From Zizania palustris (lineage: Eukaryota; Streptophyta; Magnoliopsida; Poales; Poaceae), in NCBI GenBank assembly GCA_019279435.1, contig JAAALK010000286.1, forward strand, positions 37,447,712 to 37,511,711: 64,000 bases of DNA, in the 5' to 3' direction. Every line of letters starts with the position of its first letter. Position 1 is the stretch's first letter. The translations under genes and the position numbers were made by a program. Positions 1 to 10,796 of this stretch are shown one piece after another. A model generated the notes under the pieces. That model ran no database searches, was not told the origin of the DNA, and was given only the letters and a program-made list of their open reading frames with translations.

Positions 1-446
1 TGTCCTAAAACCTCTTGACACGGGGCGGTCAGACTGGCCATTGAGGGTCGGTCACACCGGCCGTTGTGGGATGGCTTGCACAGGGCAGTCAGACCAACCT
101 AGCATGGTCGACCGGTTAGACTGACTAGAAACCTGTGGTCAGACCGGCCTTGTCAGTCCGGTCAGACCGATGTGTTCTAACTCGGGTACTGAAATAAAGT
201 CAAGCATCGATTTTTCTTGTGCAAAAAATTTACCTCTTTTAATTTTTTAACTAGATGCTTGCTGAGCCAAGTCATTAGGTACTGAATTGGCTTCTGTAGA
301 CACATATGAAATCTCAAAATCATGAAGGGCAGAAATTATGTCTAGACATTTATCGAAGTAGCTATTTAGTAAACCATTAAAACATTGAGCATCTTTAGCT
401 ACTTGCTGAACTGCTAATAGCGAAACACCATATGCATGAACATATT
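1..446 (-). mobile_element. H0: truncated Tat-type Ty3/gypsy fragment (end of second RNase H and RNase H-integrase linker)
   Basis: Positions about 180-446 match 22450-22700 closely. That is the end of the second RNase H of element H1, read on the minus strand. Positions 1-175 carry the same kind of GGTC-N-GACC array that follows this point in H1 (22271-22435). The homology stops abruptly at 446, where an H-family LTR begins with TGTTGACAC. The fragment is therefore a separate, older copy of the H family, either interrupted by H1 or joined to it by rearrangement. It has no usable frame of its own. The copy continues off the left edge of the window. Confidence 0.7.
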
Positions 447-1382
447 TGTTGACACGAAAATGTGCCCCTGCACACTTGGGTCGGTTCGATGATCCAAAAA
501 CATCACGAGACGTTGATGTTGCGTTCTGACAACCCTTAATCAGTGGTAAGGGGAAACGGAGTTGCCAAGCAATTCAATTATATCTCTGAAAATATAACCT
601 AATTAAACCGAAAATAAAAATTTTAATGGACCAGCTAAAGCCGATTAGACAAAAAATAGGATAGTCGGTCGGACCAGCCAACTAGAGCTGGTCGGACAGC
701 ATAATATAGATAATGTTACCGAAAAGATAAAAAAGTCTCAAGGGCTCCGGAGGGAGGCTTCGGCTTGCTGGCCGGTTGAACTGTGGAATAAGCCTTGGTC
801 GGAACAACACCGATGTGAAGGGGGGTCGCCGAAGATGGGCTCTGGCGTTCTATGCGAAGGGTGCAATTTAGACTCCGGGTGGTCGGACCGGCGAAGTGTC
901 CTCGATCAGACCGATGGCAAGGCCTCGGTCAGACCGAGGTCTCCAGCGCCGTGGGGTCTGGCTCGAGGTGGCTTCGGTGCGAAGGGTCTCAACTATGGAG
1001 GGGTCCGGTCAGACCAGTGAAGGGATGGTGGTTGAACCGGGGGTGGCTTCGGACGCACGGCTTTGGCGCGCACGGTGCGGAGGGCTGCGAGGACCGTGCC
1101 GACAACAGCTTGATGGCCCGACACGACAACGCCCGGTCAGACCGACGAAGCACTATTGGTCAGACCGACAGGCTTCAGTCTGATCGCCTAGGGACTCCGG
1201 CGACCTTGTAGATGAATATCAATCACCCCAAATTTCTTGGCGATGATTTTGAAGGTGATTCCTCTAGAAAACAGTAAGAGATCAAATGCAATTCGGCCTA
1301 GAGACCGAATTCCAAAGAGTAGCAAGAAAACCAATAAAGACGATAAAAATCTATTGCGTGGATTAAACGGGTGATTCACAGG
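447..1382 (-). mobile_element. H1 3' LTR, left segment (interrupted by element A)
   Basis: This stretch begins TGTTGACAC and matches the LTR of H2 (33637-34764). It breaks off at 1382 where element A is inserted and resumes at 20384. The two halves together make a minus-strand LTR of about 1.39 kb that ends TATCAACA at 20836. The 5 bp ACAGG at 1378-1382 are repeated at 20379-20383, which marks the A insertion. The LTR is longer than the 1.13 kb LTR of H2, mainly because of the GGTC-motif region. No protein-coding frame is expected here, and the short frames at 835-1211 are by-products of the repeat array. Confidence 0.75.
660..1185. repeat. Dispersed GGTC(A/G)GACC motif array in the H1 LTR
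   Basis: Multiple copies of GGTCGGACC or GGTCAGACC, often followed by GGC, lie at irregular spacing. Examples are near 667, 689, 790, 879, 905, 929, 1003, 1137 and 1165. The core GGTC-N-GACC reads the same on both strands. Similar arrays occur at 1-175, 20690-20750, 22271-22435, 25590-25740, 30955-31135, 32970-33060, 33903-34098 and 34630-34680, all within H-family DNA. Confidence 0.8.
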
Positions 1383-1875
1383 TGTTGGAGGAAAATATTT
1401 CATTCTTAGGGTCTCTACAGTAATAAGATAAAGGCAATATACTAAACTGAAGTTCCAGTATTAACTCTGGTTTAGTACGTGATCAAGTTCGAAGAATCAA
1501 TGCAGACTTCTGTTCGGAGTATAACTTTGAAGGTTGAATCTTCAGAGAGCTTATCTGCCAGCAAGGATGGAAGACTTATCTTCTTTCTGATTAGATTAGT
1601 CTTTTACCATTTTAACCCTATTAGGGTATGGAATAGTCTCCACTATGTCGGTTGTAATTGAGGGGTAAAAAGGTCTTTTCCTTAAGATTTTTACCTATGA
1701 ATACCCCCCATTTTACCCTGTAATGGGCATTGAATACTCAGTTATTCAATACACCACTTCAAATTACTTCGAGCTATTATCCAATTCGGAGGCTTGAAAT
1801 AGTTCACTTCACAAACACTTCGTTTGTTAGTTTCTAATCTCTGAAAACCTGTTAGCGCAATCTTTTACGCCAACA
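1383..1875 (+). repeat. Element A 5' LTR
   Basis: It starts TGTTGGAGG and ends ACGCCAACA. It matches 19885-20378 along its whole length, with about 25 differences. The promoter position that reads CTATAAATACC in the 3' LTR (about 20198) reads CTATGAATACC here (about 1694), so the TATA box of this copy is mutated. It shares the segment before the LTR end (AATACCCCC, then a GTAATGGG tract and AATACACCAC) with the LTR of element C, which shows the two families are related. Confidence 0.9.
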
Positions 1876-1877
1876 AT

Positions 1878-1895
1878 TGGCGCCGTCCGTGGGGA
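1878..1895 (+). other. Element A primer binding site (tRNA-Asp-like)
   Basis: TGGCGCCGTCCGTGGGGA lies 2 bp after the LTR end. Its first nine bases match the complement of the plant tRNA-Asp 3' end (TGGCGCCGT), and the GGGGA further on also fits. The same site follows the 5' LTR of element C, at 35830. Confidence 0.75.
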
Positions 1896-1938
1896 ACCTA
1901 GTCCAAAAAACTTCATTCTCTACCAAGTTCTCAAAACC

Positions 1939-3260
1939 ATTCCTCCTAAGCGTAGTTCAGGTGGTAGTCCTACTCGGAGGTCCCCTCGGACCTCCGGAGA
2001 AAGATCTTCGAACACAATCGAGGTCGGAGGACCTTCGGTAATTCCCCCGCCTCAGACTCCCGAAGGGAATTCCCTTCCTCAAGCATATGGAGTTCCTCCT
2101 CCAACTCCATCTATGCTTCGGCCAGCCGGAGTCCCTCCTCCAGCTCCGATTCCGCTTCAAACTGACATGTACAGTTCTCAAGACCCGGAAGATCCTTACA
2201 GAAGAAATGAAGACGGTCTTGGCAACATGGCGACCCAGATGGCCAGTCTCCAAGCTAAAGTGGCGAGGTGGAGGCAAGAAGCCACAGATAGGCTTCGTTC
2301 TCAGGCCACCCCGGTCATTTCTGAAGTGCCTCAAGACGATGGTCTTCCTTATCCCGAAGCACCAGAGAACGCTTCCTTCGATAGCGAGTCTCCACTACAT
2401 CCTGAGTTATAGAAAGTGTGCTTTGACACTAAGTTTAAAACTTCAAAGCTCTATAAGTACTCCGAAGAGGAGTACCCCGGGGAGTTCTCCCGTTCTTATG
2501 CTTTGGCAATTGAGGCCAGTGGAGGAGTGCGCGACACCATGGCCAAGTGTTTCCCTCTTGCTCTCGAAGGGGTGGCTTTGCGTTGGTTTTGGTCTCTAAA
2601 GTCGGGATCAATTAGAACCTAGGAGCAATTAAGGAAGAAGTTCATAAGTAACTTTCAGGGTACCTTCGCACCCCGAATGTCTACGAGAAGTCTTTTCCAG
2701 GTGAAGCAGCTGCCTGGAGAAACTTTAAGACAATTTTTCAAGCACTTCGCCCATACGAAGTCGCAAATACAGGGGCTGACTACGTCCTCCGTGGTTGATG
2801 CAGCTCGAGAGGGAGTTACCCATGCGGGCCTCCTTGATAAACTCCATCGGAAACAGATATCCTCTGTAGCTTAGCTGATGGCTTATTTTGAAGAATATGC
2901 TAGGTTAGAAGAAGGGTGGCTTCGAAGAACAGCTTCAACTCTGTCAATCCTGCAAGAAGTCAAGTTCGAAGTAAAAACTTCAACACCTTCGTAGGGGCCT
3001 AGCATCGAAGTCCAGCATGACAGACGTCGGGGGCAAAAGCATCCTCGTTCCGAAGTCCTGAACATTGCTCCTCCACAGAAATTTGCCCCTAAAACTTCAC
3101 AAGCCTCGGGAAGCAAGACCAGCGGTTGGAGGCCGTCAGGAAAGCTGGCTGGCAAAGCCCAGACCTTCTTCTACTGCGTCCATGGTGAGAATCAGAGTCA
3201 CGCTACTGATGCGTGCAAGTCTATACTCGCTTTAAGAGGCGAGTACCTTGAAAGGACCTC
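1939..3260 (+). pseudogene. Element A gag (broken)
   Basis: This encoded the structural capsid protein of the element. It aligns with the gag of element C through the retrotransposon-gag core, for example EFSRSYALAIEASGG (about 2480-2525), then the AKCFPLALEG segment, the FQGTF segment, and LLDKLHRK near 2840. The start codon is lost: the ATG used in C aligns with ATT at 1939. In-frame TAG codons stand at 2410, 2620 and 2872, where C has Gln, Trp and Gln. A zinc-finger-like Cys-His-His-Cys segment (CVHGENQSHATDAC) is still readable near 3170-3215. No functional product is expected. Confidence 0.85.
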
Positions 3261-4361
3261 TGGTCGAGGCACTACTGACCGAGTTCCTTCAGAGGCACGT
3301 CCGGAGCATGTCCAGGCTGTGGCACGTATAGACAACATCGACCCTGCAAGACAACCTCCGGTGGTCAATATTATGCCACCTCCGAAGCAGGAAGATGGTC
3401 AAGATCGGGGTAAAAGAGTAGTCCTCCCCATTTTCAGAGGAGGGACCCAAAGCAGTATGTCGAAGAGATAGCGAAGAGAATATGTCCGGGAAGTGGGCCA
3501 TATCGGAACTTCTTCGTCCGCAGCTACTATGCCCGAGTGGTCCCATGTGTCGATATCTTTCTCTACAGATGATGCAGCTGGCATAAAGTTCTGTATGCAG
3601 ATCCCCTTGTCATTACTGCCGATATAGCAGGGACTGAAGTGCGGAGAGTGCTGATTGACGGAGGGAGTTCAGCAGATATCATCTTCGTTCAAGCCTTTGA
3701 TCAGCTTTGTATCTCTAGGAAACATCTCCTCCCTACAGCTCGTCCCTTGCAAGGCTTCGCAGGACCCCCTCTTGATGCCCTCGGCTAGATAGGTCTGGAG
3801 GTTGCTTTCAGAGAGGGGCTACTAGCAAGGACGGAGGAGGTGATTTTCGATGTTGTAGACGCTCCTTATGCATACAATGTTATCTTCGGGAGGGGCATAT
3901 TAAATCAGTTTGGAGTCGTGGTGCATCATAACTATTTATGTATGAAGATGCCCACGCAAGCGGGAGTACTCACTATCTTCGGAGATGAAGCCACTGCGCA
4001 AAGAGTAGAATATGGTCATGTCCCCCCTCTTGACCCAAGACAAGTGAACAATGTACAAGGCAATCCGGAGGATATCTCTGTTCCAGGTGAACCTTCGAAG
4101 AAGTCCTTCCCAAGACCCAGCCCCGATGGAGAAATTATAACGAAGGTAATTGTCAAAGACGGCAAAGACTATTCTTTTCAGTTCGGCAAAGATTTGCCTC
4201 CAGAAATCGCTACTTCGTTAGAAAAGGTAGTTGAAGAAAATTTGGATGTCTTTGCTTGGTCTGATGAAGACATTCCCGGAGTCAGTCGAGATATCATTGA
4301 GCATAGCTTGCTTGTGAACCCGAGGGTTTGACCTGTTCGACAAGGACTTCGGAAGTTATCC
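3261..4361 (+). pseudogene. Element A protease and protease-RT linker (broken)
   Basis: This is the aspartic protease region, which cleaves the polyprotein. The counterpart of the C active-site segment (VDGGSSAD) lies near 3650-3680 but is in a shifted frame. A readable frame from 3840 to 4331 corresponds to C 37850-38385, including DVVDAPYAYNVIFGRGIL, the HHNYLCMKMP segment, and the acidic FAWSDEDIPGV just before RT. A TGA at 4329 separates it from the RT frame, where C has an Arg codon. Confidence 0.8.
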
Positions 4362-5543
4362 GTGGAGAGGGCCATCCTTGCTAAAGCAGAGGTGGAAAAA
4401 TTGCTGAAGACTGGGATTATCAGAGAAGTAGCTCATACGGAGTGGTTAGCCAACTCAGTCTTCATCAGAAAGAAATCCTCCAGGAAGTGGCGCATGTGTA
4501 TTGATTTTACATCCTTGAATAAAGCATGCCCCCGTGACCCCTATCCCATGCCCCGAATTGATCAATTAGTTGACTCCACTGCTGGTTCGGAGTTATTAAG
4601 CTTCCTCGACGCGTATTCTAGCTATCATCAAATCTAGTTAAAGCGCGAAGACGAAATCAAAACAAGCTTTGTAACTCCTTCAGGAGTCTTCTACTATGTA
4701 AGAATTCCTTTCGGTTTAAGAAATGTCAGGACAACTTTTTCGAGGTTAATTGCTAAAGCTCTAGGTCATCAAATAGGCCGCAATGTAGAAGCCTATATGG
4801 ATGATATTGTAATAAAGAGTGCTTTAAAGCACCAACATAGCCTAGACTTAGCGGAAACGTTCGATAGCCTTCGGGCATGTGGAGTCCGTCTCAACCCCGA
4901 AAAATGTATCTTCGGGGCTCATGCTGGAAAATTGTTAGGGTATCTAGTTTCGAGTAGAGGGATCGAAGCTAGCCCTACTCAAATAACTGCATTACAAAGG
5001 ATGGCTCCTCCGAAAAATTTAAAGCAGGTGCAAAAGCTAGCTGGTCGTCTAGCAGCACTTAGCAGATTTCTAGCAAGGTCTGCGGAGAGAAGTTTTCCCA
5101 TTTTCAAAGCGTTGAAAGGGTCCAAAAATTTTGCATGGACACCGGAGTGTCAAAAGAGTTTTGATGATATTAAAAATTATCTCAGTAACCTTGCTACACT
5201 CACTGTGCCCATTGCGGACGAAACCCTACTCCTCTACCTTGCAGCTACTGGCTCCGCTGTCAGTGTCGTCCTTGTCAGAGAAATTGATTTCAATGGGAAG
5301 TTGGTACAGAATCCAGTCTCTTTTGTATCTGAATCATTGTCTGGAGCAAAAACAAGATATTCCGAGCTTGAGAAGTTCACCTATGCTCTGATAATGGCTT
5401 CGAGGAAATTGAGACATTATTTTCTAACACATAATGTGATTGTACCAACTTCGTATTCCTTGGGAGATATGCTCCGAAGCAAAGATTCTACGAGAAGAAT
5501 TGGAAAATAGGCTGTTGAACTAGCACCCTTCGGCATCTCCTTC
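4362..5543 (+). pseudogene. Element A reverse transcriptase and RNase H (broken)
   Basis: RT copies the RNA genome to DNA and RNase H removes the RNA strand. Visible RT blocks are ANSVFIRKKSSRKWRMCIDF, the CPRDPYPMPRID segment, LSFLDAYSSYHQI, and the catalytic box YMDD at 4794-4805. The connection domain (PEKCIFGAHAGKLLGYLVS) and a gypsy RNase H follow. The frame is open from 4362 except for a TAG at 4635, and closes with TAG at 5508. All of this lies in one phase, so the RT was lost to a few point mutations rather than wholesale rearrangement. Confidence 0.88.
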
Positions 5544-6120
5544 GTGGCAAGGAAAACAATCAAGTCACAGGTAGTGGCAGATTTTGTGGCAGAGTGGACT
5601 CCATCCGCAGTATGGGCTCCGGAGAAATCAAATGAAGGAATTTGGACTATATACTTCGACGGAGCTTTCCAAGCATCTAGAGCAAGCATCGGAGCAGTAA
5701 TAATTTCGCCTTCAGGGCAAAGAGCAATGTACTCCGCAAGGCTCAACTTTAAGTCCACCAATAATACAGCGGAGTATGAAGGAATTTTGTTAGGACTTCG
5801 AAAGGTGCGTGCTTTGGGTGCTACAAGAGTTGTTATTAAAACAGATTCTCAAATTGTAGCAGGGCACGTCGATAAAAGTTTTCAAGTTCGTCACCCGCAG
5901 CTTGCAAAATATTGGAAGAGATCTGTAATATCGAAGCAGCATTTAAAGGGATTTCCATCCGAAGTATACCAAGAGCTGAAAACATTCAAGCCGATACCTT
6001 AGCAAAAGCTGTAGACGGAGCTATGGACATTCCGGAAGGAGCTTTTTACGAAGATCATACTTCGCCTTCGGTGCCACAGATTCCTTCTGCGGAAGTCCTT
6101 TGCATTCCAAGCACTAATTG
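5544..6120 (+). pseudogene. Element A second (archaeal-like) RNase H
   Basis: A second RNase H fold follows the normal one. The catalytic series is visible: Asp in YFDGAF (about 5658), Glu in NNTAEYEG, and Asp in IKTDSQIV. Plant Tat-lineage gypsy elements are known to have acquired such an extra archaeal-type RNase H. The frame runs from 5544 to 6002, and the rest continues in the frame that opens at 5912 (RAENIQADTLAKAVDG), so a frameshift lies near 5910. The same domain is present in H1 (22495-23349). Confidence 0.8.
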
Positions 6121-7308
6121 GCGGAGCTCAATTATGGAATTGTTGCAAGGTGAAGCAAATTTGCCTGAAGGGCCACAACTTTCGAGGTTGAAGTTAAGAG
6201 TTCAAAATTATCATATAATCAACGGTATTCTTTACAAGGCCGAAGTATGTTCCCCTCTGCTCCGATGTATATCTCAAGCCAAAGGTCAAGAGATTCACCA
6301 AGAAATTCATGAAGGCCTTTGTGGTAGCCATCTGGCCCCTCGGGCTTTGGCAGGAAAAACACTTTGCCAGGGGCTTTATTGGCCTACAATAGTAGCTGAT
6401 GCGGAGAGCTTAGTCCGCACATGTCAAGGCTATCAATGGATGGGAATACGAAGTCATCGTCCGCCAACAACTCTTCAAGTCATTGCTCCAGTTTGGCCCA
6501 TGGCCAGATGGGGCATGGACCTTATTGGCCCCTACCGAGTAGCAAAAGGAAATCTGAAATTCGTAGTGGTAGCAATTGAGTATTTTTCCAAGTGGGTCGA
6601 AGCAGAACCCCTCATAGCTATCACTTCAAATAATGTACAAAAAATTTCTAGAAAAATATTATATGCAGGTTCGGAGTGCCTCGACAGCTCACAGTTGACA
6701 ATGGGACACAGTTTGATGCAGAGCCCTTCAGGAAGTTTTGCGAAGATCTTAGCATACAAATATGTTTTGCCGTTGTGCGCCATCCTCAGTCTAACGGAGC
6801 TATCGAAAGGGCCAATGGTAATATCTTGTCAGGGCTGAATCGAAGAATAGTAGGGTTGGCAAAGCTCCCGAATATTTTATGGTCCATTCGGACCACTCAA
6901 ACAAGGTCCACAGGTTTCACTCCTTTCATATTATTATTCGGAGATGAAGCTATGACGCCAACGGAGCTTAAAGGAGGATCTCTTCGTAGCACCAAACCTA
7001 AAATAGGAGAAAGGAAAACTTCGCTTGATTTAACAGAAGAAACAAGACTTCGAGTTGTCGCCAATTTGTCGAATTATCAGCAGCAAACAAAGACTTGGTT
7101 TGACCCGAAGGTTAAGCTTAACGAACTTAAACCAAGTCATCTAGTTTTGCGAAGCATTATAGCACCAGGGAAATTAGGAAATAAGTGGGAAGGTCCATAC
7201 ATTATTCTCCGTTCAGGACGCCCTGGTTCTTTTAAGATAGCTAATTTAGAAGGCGAAGAGTTAAAGCATGCCTGGCATGCGGAGCACTTAAAGCGAAATT
7301 TCGCGTAG
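6121..7308 (+). pseudogene. Element A integrase (frameshifted)
   Basis: Integrase inserts the DNA copy. The N-terminal zinc region is partly preserved (HEGLCGSH near 6309) but the second cysteine pair reads CQGYQ, so one Cys is lost. The core shows Asp in WGMDLIGPY (about 6515), Asp in TVDNGTQF (about 6693) and Glu in SNGAIERANG (about 6795). The frame from 5912 is lost near 6660-6680 and the rest is read in a second frame from 6676 to the TAG at 7306. The C-terminal part includes NKWEGPYII and ends in a basic tail (HAEHLKRNFA). Confidence 0.85.
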
Positions 7309-7470
7309 GGGCTCCTTGTAATCATTTGTAAACACCTTCTGAATTAACAAAGTTCATGGTTCAGATAATGCTACCTCTCAAACACTTTCTACTTCTAGTG
7401 GACGCACTAGAAGAACGAAGTTGGTTGTGAGGGAAGTGTCAATCATTTAAACCAATTTTGCGGCTTCAAA

Positions 7471-7790
7471 CCACAGGTTCGAAGCTTCCGATGAGGTGGG
7501 AAAGTCACAGAAAAACAGATTCCAAGCCACCGGCTTGAAAGCATCCGTAAAAATAGTCCAAGGAGACCAAATGATATGGATTCTAGGCTCCGGCTTGAAA
7601 GCATCCGTAAAAAGAGTCCAAGGAGACCACTATGCGAATTCCGAACCACTGGTTTGATAGCATTCGCAAAAAGAGCCAAAGGAGGCCAAACAAAACAGAC
7701 TTTGAGCTGATAGCTTCGAACGTCTGTAAAAAGAGTCCAAAGTGACCAATTGTTTTGGATGCTAAGGTATCCGAAAAACTAGTCCAAAGT
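7471..7790 (+). repeat. 60-bp tandem repeat downstream of A integrase
   Basis: At least four units repeat with a 60-bp step, at about 7531, 7591, 7650 and 7710, with a weaker unit near 7472 and a decayed one near 7760. Each unit has a CGGCTTGAAAGCATCCGTA-like start followed by AAAAAGAGTCCAAGGAGACC. The first two units are nearly identical and later ones drift. No open frame spans the array. Confidence 0.85.
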
Positions 7791-8624
7791 GACTACATTC
7801 AAAGAAAAAAGTACTAAGTTACTAGTTTTTAGACTTCAAGTAGTCGAAGACATTCTTTGAGATTCTAATCAATCTCTAAGTTGTTAAGGGGCTATGAGCC
7901 TCCAAAATTGTACTCCTAACTAAAGTTATTTTCGTAGCGTGTAACCATCTTCGACCAAATTTCGAAGTTGCTTACACCTAAAGAGGGGCTGGGAAGTAGG
8001 GAGACAATTTTAAAACTTTAATCTTTATCATTCGAACAGATTACATTACATTACGAAAAGTCTGTATCTATACCAAGAAGGAAGCGAAGACCCCTTCAAT
8101 CCCTAGAGCTACCGCTAAGTCCAGAACGACTAGTTCCAGAGCCGGGAATCTTAGTAACTTTACGTTTAACTCTTCTCCCTCCTTTCGAAGCTCGGAAATC
8201 TTTTTGTTCCTGTTGGAGTTCAGCCCAAGTTCGAAGTCGCTCGGGGCTTCTCTCCTAGCTTCGAAGTTGTTCAGGTTTCTTTGTTTGTTCTTCACCAGTA
8301 TTCTCTTCTTCGGACCATTCAACGTCTTCAGAAGACGAAGTTTCCAAGTTAAGTTATTTTTCCTCCTCTTTAATGTAAGATGATATATCTTTGTATATTG
8401 CGGGTGCAATCACACCAGAGCTTTCTCGAGGAATCAAAAATCGATGTCGTTTGTGAAGTCTTAGAATTTCGAAGGTAGCCCATAGAAGGCGAAGCTCTTC
8501 GTTAACTTCTAACACTTCGAGATCATCCATAAGAGGTTGGAAAGCCTAAAAACATTTCCAAATAAGTCTTCATTCATAACAGATGAAAACATAAATTTTT
8601 ACATGTTCGGAGCCCTAAAAAAAA
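7791..8624. other. Element A spacer between the repeat array and the antisense gene end
   Basis: This stretch holds no convincing coding frame. It lies between the decayed repeat and the distal end of the aORF. A minus frame of 113 codons at 8068-8409 is rich in charged residues but has no counterpart that I can see in C. It may be 3' untranslated sequence of the antisense gene. Confidence 0.5.
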
Positions 8625-9046
8625 CTAGACCTTCGGGTCTGGCGGAGGCTGGCTACTCGAAGCCTGCGACCGAGCTTGTTTCTGGTGAAGTCCTTCATCA
8701 ATCCAAGCCTTGATCGCTGATCGACCTTCGGCTCTCCAAGATGCTTGGAAGGCTTGCCAGGCTGCGGCCACGTCTTCGGAAGGGTTTAATAGCCGGTTGT
8801 CGTCGAAGGTAATGGGATCCGCCCCCAAGTCTGGTGCTACTGATAGCCCTAGATCTTCATAGTAGCGGAGTATTCCGAGAGCGGATACATGGCCGGAGAT
8901 TTCTCCATATCGAATACTCGTTGTCTTCATCATCTTCGCCGCTCCTTGGATCATCTTCAATCGTCACAGCAAGGGGATGTCGCCAGTGGAAGGTAATGTC
9001 CAAGAAGTACCGAAGTATTCTAAGACACCAAGAAGGTTGTCCATGG
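8625..9046 (-). pseudogene. Element A antisense gene (aORF), distal exon, cut by element B
   Basis: A minus-strand frame ends with a stop at 8625. It contains FQASWRAEGRSAIKAWIDEG and a Gln/Ser/Pro-rich tail. Reading upstream it passes through 8960 and reaches the B insertion at 9047, where the duplicated CATGG lies. The reading resumes beyond B at 16755 with a coiled-coil-forming segment. The product is unknown: it is the C-terminal part of the antisense protein described at 16756-19451. The insertion of B destroys the transcription unit. Confidence 0.65.
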
Positions 9047-9944
9047 TGATGAGGACATCACTTCACATGATACACACATGGAGCCTCCACCTACAATTCA
9101 ACTACAAGGACCAATCACACGCGCCCGTGCCCGTCGCTTGAACCATGAGGTTAATTCGTTCCTTAGCAACTTTGATTATATTTGTTTGGATGGGATGCTA
9201 CTGAATACTAGTGATATTTTGTTGCTTAGGAACATGGGAGATGGAATAGGAGAGTTGGAGTTGAAGACGGAGCCGCACGGATGATTTGAAGTCAAGAATT
9301 CGCTGGTTCGGACTACATCGACCACCATTCACCAAAATGGGCATAACTTCCTCATACGAAGTCCGATTGGCGCGTTCTTGGACTTTTTGGAAAGCTGAGG
9401 AGAAGACGGATCTTTTGCCGTTGGTTTCGCATCATTTGGACCTATGTATTTAAAACAGTCCTGCGTGACAGAACTGGGCCGTGTTGGCCATATTTTGAGT
9501 CTGTACGTCTTTCTAGCCCACAGCCCAAGTCTGTTCCCCTTCCACAGGCCGCCGCCCTATATATTCTCACGCCAGCCACTTCTAGGGTTAGGTTTTGCTT
9601 TGTTGCATCTACACTGTTGTGTTTAGATCCCGCCTCTTGCGCCGGACCGATTGGCTGCCGCATTGGCGTTTGTGAAACCTCAACTTATTTTCGTTTGTCT
9701 GTGATTTGGCATTCGATTTGTATCCTTCCTGTTCTTGCTTGTGTTCTTGGGTTCGCTTGCAGGAATTAGCCTTCGTGGCGAGGTCAATCGCGTTCTGCGT
9801 GGTTGATAACCAACGGAGACAGTGGTGTAACGATTGCAAGGTTTTGATCCGCCGGACCGGAGCCTTGGATCGCCAACGTCGAGATTCTCCACCAACCCAA
9901 GTTTATCCTTTACCTAGCGGAAGATCGGGACCACTCCCCCATCA
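9047..9944 (+). repeat. Element B 5' LTR
   Basis: It starts TGATGAGGACATCA and ends CCCCCATCA. A TATA-like CTATATATT lies at about 9558. It carries an orphan copy of the polyprotein tail (frame 9078-9284) because the gag-pol frame ends inside the 3' LTR. Compared with the 3' LTR it lacks 12 bp (GAGTCTCGAGTC at about 16237) and differs at about 9150 (G/A) and 9690 (T/C). Confidence 0.93.
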
Positions 9945-9946
9945 GC

Positions 9947-9960
9947 TGGTATCAGAGCTC
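9947..9960 (+). other. Element B primer binding site (initiator tRNA-Met)
   Basis: TGGTATCAGAGCTC begins 2 bp after the LTR end. TGGTATCAGAGC is the standard complement of the plant initiator tRNA-Met 3' end. Confidence 0.93.
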
Positions 9961-10585
9961 AGATTTCCCGTTAGGTAATCTCGATCTGCTTTTGTTTTAC
10001 CCAGAGTCCAGAAAACCGCACCAAAAAAATTCCCCACCAAGAACCCTTTTGTGCCTTGCGATTTTAATTTCAGTTTTAACTTTGTTGAGTTCGTGTTCTT
10101 GGTCGAGTCTTGTTGCTGGTTTAGTCATCCCTCTGTGTCGTTTGAGTAGTAGTTGTTCTTGTGTCTCAGAAAAAAATCCCCACCGAAAAACCCCCCCTTC
10201 CGCAACCTTTCTTTGTTTTCCACATCTGCTCTTTGTGACCCCCCTTCGGTAAAACAGGCATAACTTTTCGCTCGTTTGGCAGAAAAATCTGAAATTTTTG
10301 AGCGTGTTCCTGACTCAATTTGGAGGGTACCCTAACCGAAAAAGGTCGGTTAGCCCTCACCAAAATCGCCAAAAAAAATCGGGAAGATAGAGAAAAAAAT
10401 TGGAGAAAGTTTTTGCTCGCCGGACAGCAAACTTGTTTGAATTTTGTGAGCCACATCCCACCTTAGTTGTAGGTGCCAATTTTTGTGGTTACTCCTCTGG
10501 TCATCCTTGTTTCAAAAAAAAATAGAGTGAAAAAAAAAGAAGAAAAAAAAAATAAAAAAAAAAGAGAAACAGTCCTGTTATTTTG

Positions 10586-10796
10586 CTTGTCCGAACTCTT
10601 GTCCAAACTCTTGTCCGAACTCTTGTCCAATCTGAGGCAGTCTTTGGCTGTTTGTTGCTTGTCCGATCTCTTGTCTGAACCTTTGTCCGAACTCTTGTCC
10701 GATCCGAACAGCAGCAAAAAAAAAAAGAAGAGAAACAAAAAAAATAATTTTGCACATACCCTTGTCCGATCTCTTGTCCAATCCCTTGTCCGATCT
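10586..10796 (+). repeat. 12-bp tandem repeat in the B leader
   Basis: Units of CTTGTCC(G/A)A(A/T)C(T/C) repeat head to tail in three blocks: four at 10586-10633, four at 10658-10705 and three at 10761-10796. The gaps include an A-rich stretch at 10715-10748. Another long A-rich run lies just upstream (10506-10565). Reading frames across the region are low-complexity artefacts. The whole leader, 9961 to 11187, shows no coding frame. Confidence 0.85.

Noticed and set aside
835..1211. Plus-strand frames of 61-119 codons in the H1 LTR
   Set aside because: They overlap in different frames across the GGTC-motif array and have no domain or conservation, so they are repeat artefacts.
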